Positions 15,601-25,100 of a stretch of DNA of 64,000 nt are shown piece by piece. The notes under the pieces are model-generated. The model was not told the DNA's origin, did not search any database, and saw nothing but the letters and a program-made list of their open reading frames with translations. The first letter of the stretch is position 1, and every line of letters begins with the position of its first letter. The position numbers and the translations under genes were made by a program. This stretch comes from Thiorhodovibrio litoralis (GTDB lineage: Bacteria; Pseudomonadota; Gammaproteobacteria; Chromatiales; Chromatiaceae), in NCBI RefSeq assembly GCF_033954455.1, contig NZ_CP121473.1, positions 4,822,501-4,886,500 of the forward strand, in the 5' to 3' direction.

Positions 15601-16799
15601 CGGGTGACGCTAACCTCGACGTTGTAAGGAATGCGCGTGCCGCGCAGCTCCTCCACCTTTTCGATAATGGCGTCGGCGACGGTGACGCCATTGGTCAGCG
15701 GCTTCTTGGCGATTGCAATGGTGACCGCCGGCTCGCCGTTGGCCACCAGCCCCTTGGGCGCCGCGGGCCCGGTGTAGTAGGCGACCATTTGGTCGGCGTC
15801 TTCCGGTCCCTGACGCACCCGCCCGAGGTCATGCACATAGACCGGAACATCGTTGTAGGTGCCGACCACCAGCCGGTTGATATCATCGGCATTCTTCAGG
15901 AAGGACCCGGTGGTCACCGAAAAATGCGAGCCGCTTGACTCCACCCCACCGGCGGTGGTCTCGGCATTGGCAGTGGTGATGGTGTTGGCGACCTGCCCGA
16001 GACTGATCTGATAGCTTGAAAGGCGCTCCGGCCAGACATCGACGGTGATTTGCTCGCGCCGTCCGCCAACAATGAAGCTATTGCCGGTGTTCTTGACCTC
16101 TTTAAGCACCTGCAGCACGTCCTGCGCCAGCAGCCGCAACTGGCCGTCGTCGACATCCGGCTGACCGTTGCCGTCGACATCTTTCGACCAAATCGTAAGG
16201 GTCACAATGGGCACGTCGTCGATGCCCTTGGTCTTGACCATCGGCGGCATCACACCGGGCGGGATCTTGTCCATGTTGGACGCGATCTTGTCGTTCACCT
16301 TAACCAGCGAGGGCCCCATCTGCTCGCCGACCTCGAACTCGACGGTGACGATGCCCTGGCCGCGCTGCGCCGCCGAATAGACGTGCTTAACGCCCGGAAT
16401 CTCACTCATGATGCGCTCAAGCGGCTGCATCGCGAGGTTCGACACCTGCTGCGCCGAGGCCCCCGGGTACTGCACCATGATGTCGATCATGGGCACCGAG
16501 ATCTGCGGGTCTTCCTGACGCGGTGTCGCGATCAGTCCCAACAGCCCCATCGCCAGCATGGCGACATAGAGCAGCGGAGACAGGGGCGAATGAATGAAGG
16601 CCCGGGCGGTCTTGCCGGCCAGGCCAAGATTCTCGCCGGATTTTGCTCCATTACCAGAAGATCCGTTCCCAGATGATCCATTGCTAGAGGGCGTCTTCTG
16701 GGGCGGGCTATCTCCAGCCGATCGACTTGCCGAAGAACCGTTGGCGGTCAGGTCATTGGATGGATCATCCCCTTCCGGGTGCTTATCGTCCTGGCTCAT
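12627..16799 (-). CDS. RND efflux permease with histone H1-like C-terminal tail
   Basis: A 1390-residue inner-membrane RND pump of the acriflavin-resistance (HAE1-like) type. The first helix is at about residues 75-92, and the two-fold repeat of six helices and two periplasmic loops is complete up to about 1140. Familiar blocks include SVPMIDIMVQYPGASAQQV, DDAIVVIENIYRRW, MPPGPPVLQAVVAEI and GIIVRNSILLVDFSI. Three oddities stand out. The N-terminus has SSNGSSGNG repeats. DVDGNGQPDVDDG at residues 207-219 looks like a calcium-binding loop inside the first periplasmic domain. A tail of about 215 residues follows the last helix, Ala/Lys-rich at 1299-1376 (AAAKKTASVKKTPAKKT and similar). Its adaptor gene lies 143 bases upstream on the same strand. 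Confidence 0.9.
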   Translation of the reverse strand: MSQDDKHPEGDDPSNDLTANGSSASRSAGDSPPQKTPSSNGSSGNGSSGNGAKSGENLGLAGKTARAFIHSPLSPLLYVAMLAMGLLGLIATPRQEDPQISVPMIDIMVQYPGASAQQVSNLAMQPLERIMSEIPGVKHVYSAAQRGQGIVTVEFEVGEQMGPSLVKVNDKIASNMDKIPPGVMPPMVKTKGIDDVPIVTLTIWSKDVDGNGQPDVDDGQLRLLAQDVLQVLKEVKNTGNSFIVGGRREQITVDVWPERLSSYQISLGQVANTITTANAETTAGGVESSGSHFSVTTGSFLKNADDINRLVVGTYNDVPVYVHDLGRVRQGPEDADQMVAYYTGPAAPKGLVANGEPAVTIAIAKKPLTNGVTVADAIIEKVEELRGTRIPYNVEVSVTRNYGETADEKVSELIFKLFVATFFVFLLVLLAFRALKPAIVVMLVIPVVLLMTIFVAWITDYTIDRVSLFALIFSIGILVDDAIVVIENIYRRWLEEGKTDEFTAIDAVREVGNPTILATFTVIAALLPMGFVSGMMGPYMEPIPALGSVAMLISLFAAFVFTPYLAISNGLRPSMRYLEVAEKREHREGEKLQRLYQRILIPLIENKRKRRIFRLSLWGTFLFTCSFFYFSWVPVKMLPLDNKPEFSVVIDMPEGTALPVTANLATQMASRLRELPEVTAIQLYAGTARPFDFNGMVRHYYLRSEPWQGELQVQLTNKHDRDRSSHEIAVAARDMLKPLAEQRGARIAVVEMPPGPPVLQAVVAEIHGPSDQVRRQFAADMTEFFEQAESTRDVDNYMRDSFDYWRFHVDTEKAVRRGISVDRINQNLAMALGGSQLGDVKQISGHEPIRIVIQVPLAERSQIETLGDLPVQSDAGFTVPLRELGRFERVPEEAIIYRKDLRGVEFVVADVGGNLAAPVYAMLQIGDEIEAADYRTPDGSKPEGYWLGPPPSDQVSGWEWTGEWTVTFETFRDMGAAFGVALVLIYILVVWEFGNFRIPLIIMAPIPLTLLGIIPAHFVAFQLGIGGEFTATSMIGWIALAGIIVRNSILLVDFSINEVQKGVPVTDAVVRACTTRTRPIVITALALVAGSSVIFTDPIFQGMAISLASGVLVSTILTLIVIPLGCVAASKDLCDVAVASAPPGVQVPCGQMATGGTGTLPSGPVAPPAKPKSAAASKLKYLGEGLLMIGYALRGLGLLLYSLAKDAWKKHRAAQAAKSPVQAAEAVSRRNALRVRAENASDKDSARANAQPARQPAEQAAQQAAPAAAESESTGEQAASAEPSAASSAAASNAAAETKSPARKTATRKTSTQKASGQQAAAKKTASVKKTPAKKTAAAKKTTATRSSGTAAAGKDAESKTPAASTGRKRSASRRGIRLKTDDDQGDTGE

Positions 16800-16821
16800 G
16801 AGCGTGATTCAGTCATACCCG

Positions 16822-16868
16822 TTGGATCAGTCATTTCAGCTTGGTCTGCTCAGCTTGGTCTGCTCAGC
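16822..16868. repeat. 14-bp tandem repeat between RND genes
   Basis: AGCTTGGTCTGCTC occurs twice in tandem, followed by a partial third copy (AGCTTCG), in the gap between the adaptor gene and the RND permease gene. Confidence 0.8.
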
Positions 16869-16942
16869 TTCGTTCTGGCCAGCGGCTCGCGATCACCCGG
16901 CCGGGGCGGACAGGCCGCGGATCAGTAGCCCCGGCAACGCCA

Positions 16943-18157
16943 TCAATGCGCATCCCTGTCATTAGGACCCGAGGACCAGCCGCTAGCCACGCCCGGGCCG
17001 GGGTTGGCCAGAATCCGCTCGCCGGCGCGCAGGCCGCTCAGGATGGAGACACCGCCATCTGGGCTGGAGTCACCCACGCGCACCAGGCGCAACTGCGGGC
17101 GGCCGTCTTCGTTCAACACATAGACGCCAGGCAGGCTACCGTTGTAGCGGATGGCCGAGCGCGGCACGATCGGGCTGCTGCGCGCCGGCGCATTGAAGTC
17201 CGGCACCAGCACGGTGGCATACATGCCAGGCTCCGAGGTGCCTTGGGGCAGGTCGAACTTCACCTTGATGGTGTGGCGCTGCGGATCAGCCATCGGGAAA
17301 ATCTGTGCAACGCGCACCGGCACATTGGGCGAGCCAACTACCCTCCCGCCTAGCCCGGCACCCGGCACGCCGGCTGGGATGTCGAGCTCGGCGCGCAACA
17401 TCATGCCCTCACGCAGGCCGGAGCGCAGCCGCGCCGGCACATCGACCTCCACCTGCAAGTATTCCATGTCAGCGAACTTCAGCAGCGGCTGGCCCGGCTG
17501 CACCGTGTCGCCCACCTCGACCGGCTTGCTGACGATTACGCCATCAAAGGGCGCGATCGAGCGCGCGTCGCGTAACTTGGAATCGAGCGCGCGCAGCTCG
17601 GCTTGCAGGCGCATCATCTGGTGGCGCGCCTCGCGCACCTGGGTGCGGGATTGGTATAAATCGGCAGCCATTTCCGTGTCCTGATCGCGTTCACCGACGA
17701 AATCTTCCATCGGCCGGGTGAACATCTGATCGAAGAGATTTGGCACCCCCATGCCGCCCGGCGAAGACTTCGAGCGCGGCGAGTACAGCTCTCGGTTAAA
17801 TTGCACGTCGGCATTGCGAATCTGCGCGTCGGCCGAGGCCATCTGTGCAAGCAACGCCTCGCGTTTGGCCTCGAGTTCACTCGAATCGATGGACACCAGC
17901 ACATCGTCCTGCTCGAACTTGTCGCCCTCGATACCAGCAATGAACTTAACCCGCCCCGGCATCTGCGCGGCGAAGGTGACTTCCTTGTAAGGCATCACGG
18001 TTCCGCCAACCGACATTGTCGGGAACCCTTCGGCCTGCCGCACCACGATTGTCTCGTCGGAGGCAGCCGCCTGATGCGCGAGCCCCAGCAGGGCAAGAGC
18101 GGCCGCAGCCAGCGAGCGACTGGCGATTTGAAGCACGGGTTTTGCTTTGAATCCCAT
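16943..18157 (-). CDS. RND periplasmic adaptor (membrane fusion protein)
   Basis: 404 residues with a signal peptide (residues 9-33, ending HQAAAS). The usual adaptor order is present: a barrel-sandwich half (GTVMPYKEVTFAAQMPGRV), a long alpha-hairpin (about 95-195) and the second lipoyl half (ARSIAPFDGVIVSKPVEVGD). After that comes a beta-barrel and a membrane-proximal domain ending around 390. Inside the hairpin there is a non-helical insert, SPRSKSSPGGMGVPNLFDQM, that is unusual for the family. It should bridge the downstream RND permease to an outer-membrane channel, which is not encoded nearby. No lipobox Cys is seen, so it is soluble or held by the signal helix. Confidence 0.9.
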   Translation of the reverse strand: MGFKAKPVLQIASRSLAAAALALLGLAHQAAASDETIVVRQAEGFPTMSVGGTVMPYKEVTFAAQMPGRVKFIAGIEGDKFEQDDVLVSIDSSELEAKREALLAQMASADAQIRNADVQFNRELYSPRSKSSPGGMGVPNLFDQMFTRPMEDFVGERDQDTEMAADLYQSRTQVREARHQMMRLQAELRALDSKLRDARSIAPFDGVIVSKPVEVGDTVQPGQPLLKFADMEYLQVEVDVPARLRSGLREGMMLRAELDIPAGVPGAGLGGRVVGSPNVPVRVAQIFPMADPQRHTIKVKFDLPQGTSEPGMYATVLVPDFNAPARSSPIVPRSAIRYNGSLPGVYVLNEDGRPQLRLVRVGDSSPDGGVSILSGLRAGERILANPGPGVASGWSSGPNDRDAH

Positions 18158-18555
18158 CAGTCGGGCACCTGAAGATGAGCTAGAGGTTGAATGGATAAAT
18201 TGAATTTCGAACGCAAGCAGGCGGCAAAGCTGCGCTAATCGACCCTAAGCGGCGATTGCTGCTGGGCAATTTTGCCAGCGCATGCCGGCAGAACGCCAGC
18301 CAAGCCGCCGTGCGACTCGGCAGTATCCTGAAATCCCCTCGACAATTCAAGCCGAGTCAACAATTTGACGACTCCATGGCAGAACCTCAGGCACCCTAGA
18401 ATGAGTCCCGTCGCCACAGGAAGACTACCTTCAGCCCGGCAAAGCGTATAGTATCCGGCTGCCGAGCAAGCGGTCCTGAATCTCAAGGTCGCCTCAAAAA
18501 TTGCACCGACAAAATTGCACCAACAATAATCGCACCAACCCGGAGGAGAAGCCCA
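18158..18555. other. Intergenic region between divergent genes, with short repeats
   Basis: About 400 bases with no convincing gene. Near its right end a loose direct repeat of AATTGCACCRAC occurs three times (18498-18539), just before the ribosome site of the GTPase gene. The region must hold promoters for both the RND operon (minus) and the GTPase (plus), but I could not pick out boxes with confidence. Confidence 0.6.
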
Positions 18556-20070
18556 ATGCCCCTGGCGGTCGGATCAGAAAGCGTACAACAGCGCATCAGC
18601 GATCTCGAGTCTCATCTTGAGCAAGAGAACCCCATTCTGCTCAATGCCGTGCAGGGCTTTCGGCGGCTCGACAGCGTCGCCTACGAGATGGATCTGCTCG
18701 AGACCAATCGCTCCTTTGCCAGCCAAATCCCCTGGTGGCCCTTGATCTCGATTCTCGGCACCTTCTCCGCTGGCAAGTCCACCTTCATCAATAATTATCT
18801 TGATCAGGGTATCCAGCGCACCGGCAATCAGGCGGTCGATGATCGCTTCACCGTCGTCGTTTACAGCCCCGAGGAGCAAAGCCATTCCCTGCCCGGGGTG
18901 TCGCTCGACTCCGACCCGCGCTTTCCCTTTTATCAGATGTCGCGCGAGATTGAGCGCGTTGCCGGCGGCGAGGGCAAGCGCATCGACGCCTACCTGCAAC
19001 TGAAGACCTGTCGCAGCGAGCGGTTGCGCGGCAAGATTCTAATCGACTCCCCCGGCTTCGACGCCGATGCCCAGCGCACCGCCATCCTCAGCCTGACCAA
19101 CCACATGATCGACCTGTCCGATCTGGTGCTGGTGTTCTTCGACGCCCGCCACCCGGAACCGGGCGCCATGCGCGATACCCTCAAACACCTGGTGGCGGAC
19201 ACCATGGTGCGCAGCGACTCGAGCAAGTTCCTCTACATACTCAACCAGATGGACACCGCCGCGCGCGAGGACAACCCGGAGGACGTGGTCGCCGCCTGGC
19301 TGCGCGCCCTCGGCGAAGTTGGCCTGACCACCGGGCGTTTCTACACCGTCTTCAGCCGCGAGGCGAGCACCCCCATCACCGACCCGGCCCGGCGCAAGCG
19401 GTTCGAGGAAAAGCGCGACCGCGACATGGATGAGATCTACCAGCGCATCGATCAAGTGGAAATCGAGCGCGCCTATCGCATCATCGCCACCCTGCGCAAG
19501 ACCGCCACCGCGCTCAACGACGAGACCATCCCGCTACTCGCCCAATCGGTCTCGCGCTGGCGCAATCGCACCCTGCTGGCCGATGGCGCCATCGTTGCCG
19601 GCCTGGCATTTCTGTTCCTGTTCTGGAGCATCGGCGCCGGACATTGGCAGGGGCTGCACTATCAGCCCGGCTGGCTCAAGTCGCTTGAAGACGTCGGCAT
19701 CGGCTGGGGACTCGAAGGACTTGAAATTGGCATGATCTTGCTGCTCATCGGCGCCCATTTCCTTGTGCGCAAGCTGATGATCATGGCCATGCTGCCGGGC
19801 ATCCGCAAAAAGGCACAGGCGGCGAAAATGCCCGGCGACCCGGCCGCAGCCTTCCTGCGTAACACCCGCGACTGGCGCCCGCTGCTCACCGGCAAACCCG
19901 TGGGTTGGAGCCAATGGAGTGAGGGCCGCATCGCCAAAGTGCTGAACGACTGCGAAGCCTATGTGCAGAGCCTGAACGAGCGCTTCACCAACCCCAAGGG
20001 CATCAAAGACCCGGCCGCCGCAATGCAGCCACCGCCGGAAGACGCCGTCGCTAGCGAGAGCAAGGGCTGA
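18556..20070 (+). CDS. Dynamin-like membrane GTPase
   Basis: A 504-residue GTPase. G1 is GTFSAGKS at residues 68-75, G3 is DSPGF at 164-168, and G4 is NQMD at 230-233. The G-domain sits between an N-terminal helical region and a C-terminal helical region, as in bacterial dynamin-like or EHD-like proteins. Two hydrophobic segments lie at about 340-362 and 388-410, so it is probably anchored in the inner membrane. GRFYTVFSREAST at about 262-274 is in the G5 position. The ATG is preceded by GGAGGAGAA at good spacing. The gene appears monocistronic. Which membrane process it serves cannot be told from the sequence. Confidence 0.85.
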   Translation: MPLAVGSESVQQRISDLESHLEQENPILLNAVQGFRRLDSVAYEMDLLETNRSFASQIPWWPLISILGTFSAGKSTFINNYLDQGIQRTGNQAVDDRFTVVVYSPEEQSHSLPGVSLDSDPRFPFYQMSREIERVAGGEGKRIDAYLQLKTCRSERLRGKILIDSPGFDADAQRTAILSLTNHMIDLSDLVLVFFDARHPEPGAMRDTLKHLVADTMVRSDSSKFLYILNQMDTAAREDNPEDVVAAWLRALGEVGLTTGRFYTVFSREASTPITDPARRKRFEEKRDRDMDEIYQRIDQVEIERAYRIIATLRKTATALNDETIPLLAQSVSRWRNRTLLADGAIVAGLAFLFLFWSIGAGHWQGLHYQPGWLKSLEDVGIGWGLEGLEIGMILLLIGAHFLVRKLMIMAMLPGIRKKAQAAKMPGDPAAAFLRNTRDWRPLLTGKPVGWSQWSEGRIAKVLNDCEAYVQSLNERFTNPKGIKDPAAAMQPPPEDAVASESKG

Positions 20071-20407
20071 AGCGTCGGCCTCGGTGCCGGCTGATCGCCC
20101 GGAACACTGGCCAGCGCGGCAGAACGGCCAGACTCAGAGGTCGAGCGCCTCAGCTGCCGGCCACCCTATGCGTACGACAGGCAGCGCGGCGACGTCGGTA
20201 CTGGCGGTGAGCTGATGACAAATGCATTGCGAAACCAGCGCTGGAACGCCACACTCTGATTCGAAGCCGGCTGCGTGATCGTCGCGCGCTGCGCCGGCCG
20301 ATCATGCGGATGGCGGCCGTCAATGATGATCGTCCGAGCTTGTCTTAACTGAGCGGACACCGCCAACAAATCGACATGGCAACCATCCATTAGCGAGCCA
20401 ATTATCG
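20071..20407. other. Intergenic region, nothing recognised
   Basis: About 340 bases between the GTPase gene and nadA. Open frames crossing it are antisense extensions of nadA. No hairpin terminator, RNA or promoter stood out. Confidence 0.6.
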
Positions 20408-21511
20408 ATGACGCAAAGCAACCCCTTCGCCACCTCCAGCCCCGACGCTGGCATCCGGCAAGCCGGACGCACTCCTGTGACAGTCCCGCCGCACCCGCAG
20501 TGGCCCGAGCTGTCCAGCGGCGACAAAGCCGACCTGATCGCGCATATCCGCACACTGATGGCGCAACAAAAGGCGGTTCTGGTCGCGCATTACTACACCG
20601 ATGGCGATCTGCAGGCGCTGGCCGAGGACAGCGGCGGCAGGGTCGCGGACTCACTGGAGATGGCCCGCTTTGGCACCGAGACCACCGCCGAGACGCTGAT
20701 CGTCTGCGGCGTGCGTTTCATGGGCGAAACGGCGAAGATTCTCAACCCGGAAAAGCGTGTGCTGATGCCAGACCTGGCCGCCACCTGCTCGCTCGACGAG
20801 GGCTGCCCGGCGGATGCCTTCAGCGCCTTTTGCGATGCCAATCCTGACCGCCAGGTAGTGGTCTATGCCAACACTAGCGCGGCGGTCAAGGCGCGGTCCG
20901 ACTGGGTGGTGACATCGAGCATCGCCCTGCCGGTGGTCGAGCATCTGCATGCCCGGGGTGAGAAAATCCTCTGGGCGCCGGATAAGCACCTCGGGCGCTA
21001 TGTGCAGCGCATGACCGGCGCCGATGTGCTGCTTTGGGACGGCGCCTGCGTAGTGCACGAGGAGTTCAAAGGCTTCGCGCTTGAGCGCGTGCGCCGTCTG
21101 CACCCAGACGCCGCCGTGCTGGTGCATCCGGAATCCCCCGATGAAGTCGTCGACCAGGCTGATGTGGTCGGCTCCACTACCCAGCTCATCCGCGCCGTGG
21201 TGGACATGCCGCGCAAGGAATTCATCGTCGCCACCGACGCCGGCATTTTCTGGAAAATGCAGCAGCTCGCGCCCGACAAGAAGCTCATCCCCGCCCCCAC
21301 CGCCGGCGAGGGCGCCACCTGCGAGAGCTGCGCCCATTGCCCCTGGATGGCGATGAACGCGCTGCAAAACCTGGCGCGGGTGCTGGAACGGGGCGATCAG
21401 GAAATTCATATCCCCGAAGACATCCGCGTGCGCGCCGTGGCGCCGATTCAGCGCATGCTCGACTTCGCGCGGGAGAAAGGCATCGGCGGCTCTGCGCAAC
21501 CAAAAAGTTAG
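20408..21511 (+). CDS. nadA: Quinolinate synthase NadA
   Basis: Condenses iminoaspartate with dihydroxyacetone phosphate to form quinolinate for NAD synthesis. 367 residues. The [4Fe-4S] ligands expected for NadA are all visible: Cys127 ([10 protein letters not shown]), Cys214 ([11 protein letters not shown]) and the CESCAHC group at 305-311. Substrate-binding blocks include [23 protein letters not shown] and [21 protein letters not shown]. The N-terminus carries about 35 residues not seen in shorter homologues. No nadB or nadC is adjacent; a toxin-antitoxin pair follows 40 bases later. Confidence 0.96.
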   Translation: MTQSNPFATSSPDAGIRQAGRTPVTVPPHPQWPELSSGDKADLIAHIRTLMAQQKAVLVAHYYTDGDLQALAEDSGGRVADSLEMARFGTETTAETLIVCGVRFMGETAKILNPEKRVLMPDLAATCSLDEGCPADAFSAFCDANPDRQVVVYANTSAAVKARSDWVVTSSIALPVVEHLHARGEKILWAPDKHLGRYVQRMTGADVLLWDGACVVHEEFKGFALERVRRLHPDAAVLVHPESPDEVVDQADVVGSTTQLIRAVVDMPRKEFIVATDAGIFWKMQQLAPDKKLIPAPTAGEGATCESCAHCPWMAMNALQNLARVLERGDQEIHIPEDIRVRAVAPIQRMLDFAREKGIGGSAQPKS

Positions 21512-21551
21512 GAGCCAGCCAACCGAGGATTGCGAACTTTTTTCAGGATTG

Positions 21552-21770
21552 ATGATGATGAAAACAATCGAGATTGATGACGACCTAGCCGCGGAACTTG
21601 AGTGCCTTAGCGATGGTTCGGTCAAATTTCCGGCGATCATCGAAATGGCTTTGCTGCGGTTCATCGAAACAGAGAAACCCTCGCGCACCGATCGCGACAT
21701 CCTTGATCAAAACGCGAACACACTAAACACGGAAGCAGAAGATGTTCTCGCCTTCCAGGTGATGCCTTGA
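21552..21770 (+). CDS. Antitoxin of a MazEF/PemIK-type pair
   Basis: A 72-residue acidic protein. Its N-terminal part ([19 protein letters not shown]...) looks like a ribbon-helix-helix or similar DNA-binding fold, and the C-terminal part would wrap the toxin. It is identified mainly by size and its position directly before a MazF-like toxin. The start is ambiguous between three consecutive ATG codons (21552, 21555, 21558) behind CAGG. Its stop overlaps the toxin start in TTGA, so the two are translationally coupled. Confidence 0.72.
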   Translation: MMMKTIEIDDDLAAELECLSDGSVKFPAIIEMALLRFIETEKPSRTDRDILDQNANTLNTEAEDVLAFQVMP

Positions 21771-22090
21771 GAAGAGGCGATCTTTATCTTGTGCGTCACC
21801 CGTCGTCGCGCGACCCAAAGCGGGCAAGAGCCTTTGTCGTCGTAAGCCGACAAGTCTTGATCGACTCAAAATTCTCCACTGTCACCTGCGCTCCGGTTTA
21901 CAGCCGATACCACGGTCTCTCGACTCAGGTCCAGCTAGGCACCTTGGAAGGACTGAAGCATGAAAGCGCAATCCACTGCGATGAATTAATCAGCCTTCCG
22001 AAAGCGAGCCTCACACACTACCTGGGCAACTTATCATCCGCAAAGATCCTGCAACTCAATCTGGCATTGCGACAGGCTTTGGACACCTGA
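21767..22090 (+). CDS. MazF/PemK-family endoribonuclease toxin
   Basis: 107 residues with the MazF fold signature. It opens with [11 protein letters not shown], followed by [16 protein letters not shown], then [19 protein letters not shown] and [13 protein letters not shown]. This matches beta-strands and the active-site Arg/Ser layout of PemK-like mRNA interferases. It starts at TTG inside the antitoxin stop (TTGA overlap). The pair sits between nadA and the convergent purL, a typical chromosomal docking place for mobile toxin-antitoxin cassettes. Confidence 0.82.
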   Translation: MRRGDLYLVRHPSSRDPKRARAFVVVSRQVLIDSKFSTVTCAPVYSRYHGLSTQVQLGTLEGLKHESAIHCDELISLPKASLTHYLGNLSSAKILQLNLALRQALDT

Positions 22091-22104
22091 CAACCCTTGT
22101 TGCC

Positions 22105-25100
22105 CTACCCCACCCACACCCGCGCGTTGCGGAAGAGCCGCAGCCAGGGGCCGTCCTCGCCCCACTCGGGCGGGTGCCAGGAATATTGCAGGGTGCGGAA
22201 CAGGCGTTCGGGATGCGGCATCATGATGGTGGCCCGGCCATCATTGCTGGTCAGGGCGGTGATGCCCTCGGGTGAGCCGTTGGGGTTGGCGGGGTAGCGC
22301 TCGGTCCCTTGGAGTGTCGATGGGTTGCCATCGGGCTCGATGTAGCGAAGCACGGTCAGCTCGCGCGTCTGTTCAAGGTCCGCATCACTGTCAAAGACCG
22401 CGCGTCCCTCGCCGTGGGCGACGGCGATCGGCAGGTGCGAGCCGGCCATGCCGCGCAGCAGGATGGACGGGGACTCGGTCACTTCCACCAGACTCAGGCG
22501 CGCCTCGAACTGCTCGCTGCGGTTGCGCGCGAAACGCGGCCAGTGCTCGGCGCCCGGGATCAGCTCCCGCAGGCTGGCGAGCATCTGACAGCCATTGCAC
22601 ACACCTAGGGCGAAAGTTTCGCTGCGCGCGAAAAAGGCCGCGAATTCATCCCGTGCGCGATCATTAAACAGAATGGTACGGGCCCAGCCCTGGCCTGCGC
22701 CCAGCACATCGCCGTAGGAAAACCCGCCGCAGGCGGCCAGGCCGCGAAAATCGCTCAGGCTGACATGGCCGCTCAGAATATCCGACATGTGCACGTCGAG
22801 GCAGGCGAAGCCGGCGCGATCGAACGCCGCGGCCATCTCCAGCTGACCATTCACGCCCTGCTCGCGCAGCACCGCTAGGCGCGGGCGGGCGCCTGTGTTG
22901 ATCAGGGGCGCGGCGATGTCCTCGGCCGGATCGAAGCTCAGCTCGGTGGCGCCAAGGCCCGCATCATCAGCCTCGATGCGCGCGAACTCTTCATCGGCGC
23001 AGTCGGGGTTGTCGCGCAGACGCTGCATCTGGTGGCTAGTCTCGGCCCACAGCTGCTGCAGCTCGGCACGCCCGGCCTCTAGCAGCAAGCGCTCGCCGCA
23101 GCGCAGCTCGATGCGTTGATCCGCACGTGGCCGGCCCAGGCGCTGTACGCACTCGCCCAGGCCCCAGGCCAGCAGCTGCCCGTTGACCTCATCGGCCTGC
23201 GCGGCGCGCACCTGCACCACGGCGCCCAGTTCCTCGGCAAAAAGCGCGCCCAGCACCTGACTGTCCGTGGCATCGGCGCCGAGCCAGTCGCTAAGATCAA
23301 GCTCCAAGCCGCAATGCCCGGCGAAGGCCATTTCGCACAGAGTCACCAGCAGGCCGCCATCGGAGCGGTCGTGATAAGCCAGCAGCAGGCCGTCCTGGTT
23401 CAATTGCTGAATGGCGGCAAAGAAGCCGCGCAGCAGGGCTGGGTCGTCCACATCGGGCACCGCGTCGCCGAGTTGCTCATAGACCTGCGCCAGCGCTGAG
23501 GCGCCGAGGCGATGCTGGCCGCGACCGAGGTCGATCAGCAGCAGCTCGCTTCCGTTCTGAGCGGCTCCCGAATCCTCCCCGAGATCGCCTCGCAGCTCGG
23601 GCGTCAGCACACGACTAGCATCCGTCACCGGCGCCACCGCGGAAATGATGGGCGACAGGGGCGCAGCCATTTCGCGCCGCTCCGGGCCGCGCGGTCCGTC
23701 CGTCTCCCAGACGGTTTTCATGCTCATGGAGTCCTTGCCGACCGGAATGGCGATGCCCAGCTGCGGGCAGAGCTCGAGCCCGATGGCCTTGACCGCATCG
23801 AACAGGCGCGCATCTTCGCCGGGATGCCCGGCCGCGGCCATCCAGTTGGCCGAGAGCTTAATATCGCCGAGATCAGCGATGGGGGCGGCGGCGATATTGG
23901 TCAGCGCCTCGGCCACTGCCAGGCGCGCGGCGGCGCCCGCGTCGAGCAGCGCAACCGGCGGGCGCTCGCCCATAGCCATGGCCTCACCAGTCACACCCTG
24001 GTAGTCGGTGAGCGTGACCGCGCAGTCGGCGACCGGCACCTGCCAGGGGCCAACCATCTGATCGCGCGCCACCAGGCCAGTCACCGTCCGATCGCCAATG
24101 GTGATCAAGAACGTCTTGGCCGCCACCGTTGGCAGGCGCAGCACCCGCTCCAGCGCCTCGCGTAGGTCGATACCTTCCAGCGCCAGGGGCTGACAGGGCG
24201 CGGGCAGGCGCTGGACCTCGCGGCGCATTTTCGGCGGCTTGCCGAACAGCAGCCCAAGCGGCATGTCGATGGGGGTGTCATTGAGATGCTCATCGCTCAG
24301 GCGCAACTCGGGCTCCGCGCTGGCATGACCGACTACGGCATAGGGGCAGCGCTCGCGCGCGCAGATGGCGGCGAAATCATCGAGCCGATCGGCCGCCACT
24401 GCCAGCACATAACGCTCTTGGGCCTCGTTGCACCACAGCTCCATCGGCGACAGACCGGCATCGGCGCTGGGGATGGCGCGCAGCGCGAAATGCCCGCCGC
24501 GTCCGCCGTCCTTGACCAGCTCAGGCAGCGCGTTGGACAGCCCGCCGGCACCGACATCGTGGATAAACAGAATCGGGTTGAAGTCACCCTGCGCCCAGCA
24601 ACGGTCGATCACTTCCTGGCAGCGCCGCTGCATCTCTGGGTTGGCGCGCTGCACCGAGGCAAAATCCAGATCCTCCGCCGAGGCGCCACTGGCCATACTG
24701 GAGGCCGCTCCACCACCCAAGCCGATCAGCATCGCCGGGCCGCCGAGCACCACCAGGGGCGTACCGGGCGGAAACTCCTGCTTAGCCACCTGCCCGGGGC
24801 GAATGGCACCGACGCCGCCGGCGAGCATGATCGGCTTGTGGTAGCCACGCAACTCGCTGCCGCCGTTGGCCAGCGGGATTTCCTGCTCATAGGTGCGGAA
24901 GAATCCAGCCAGATTCGGCCGGCCGAATTCGTTGTTGAAGGCTGCCGCGCCGATCGGCCCCTCCAGCATGATGTCCAACGCCGAGACGATGCGCCCGGGG
25001 CGTCCCCAATCCTGCTTCCCTAAATGCTCCCGGACCTGCTCCCAGGGTTGCTCGCAACCAGGCAAGCGCAGATTGGATACCGCAAAGCCGCACAACCCCG

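Noticed and set aside
18235-18486. 83-codon minus-strand frame before the GTPase gene
   Set aside because: No ribosome site or family similarity; it lies in a region expected to hold promoters.
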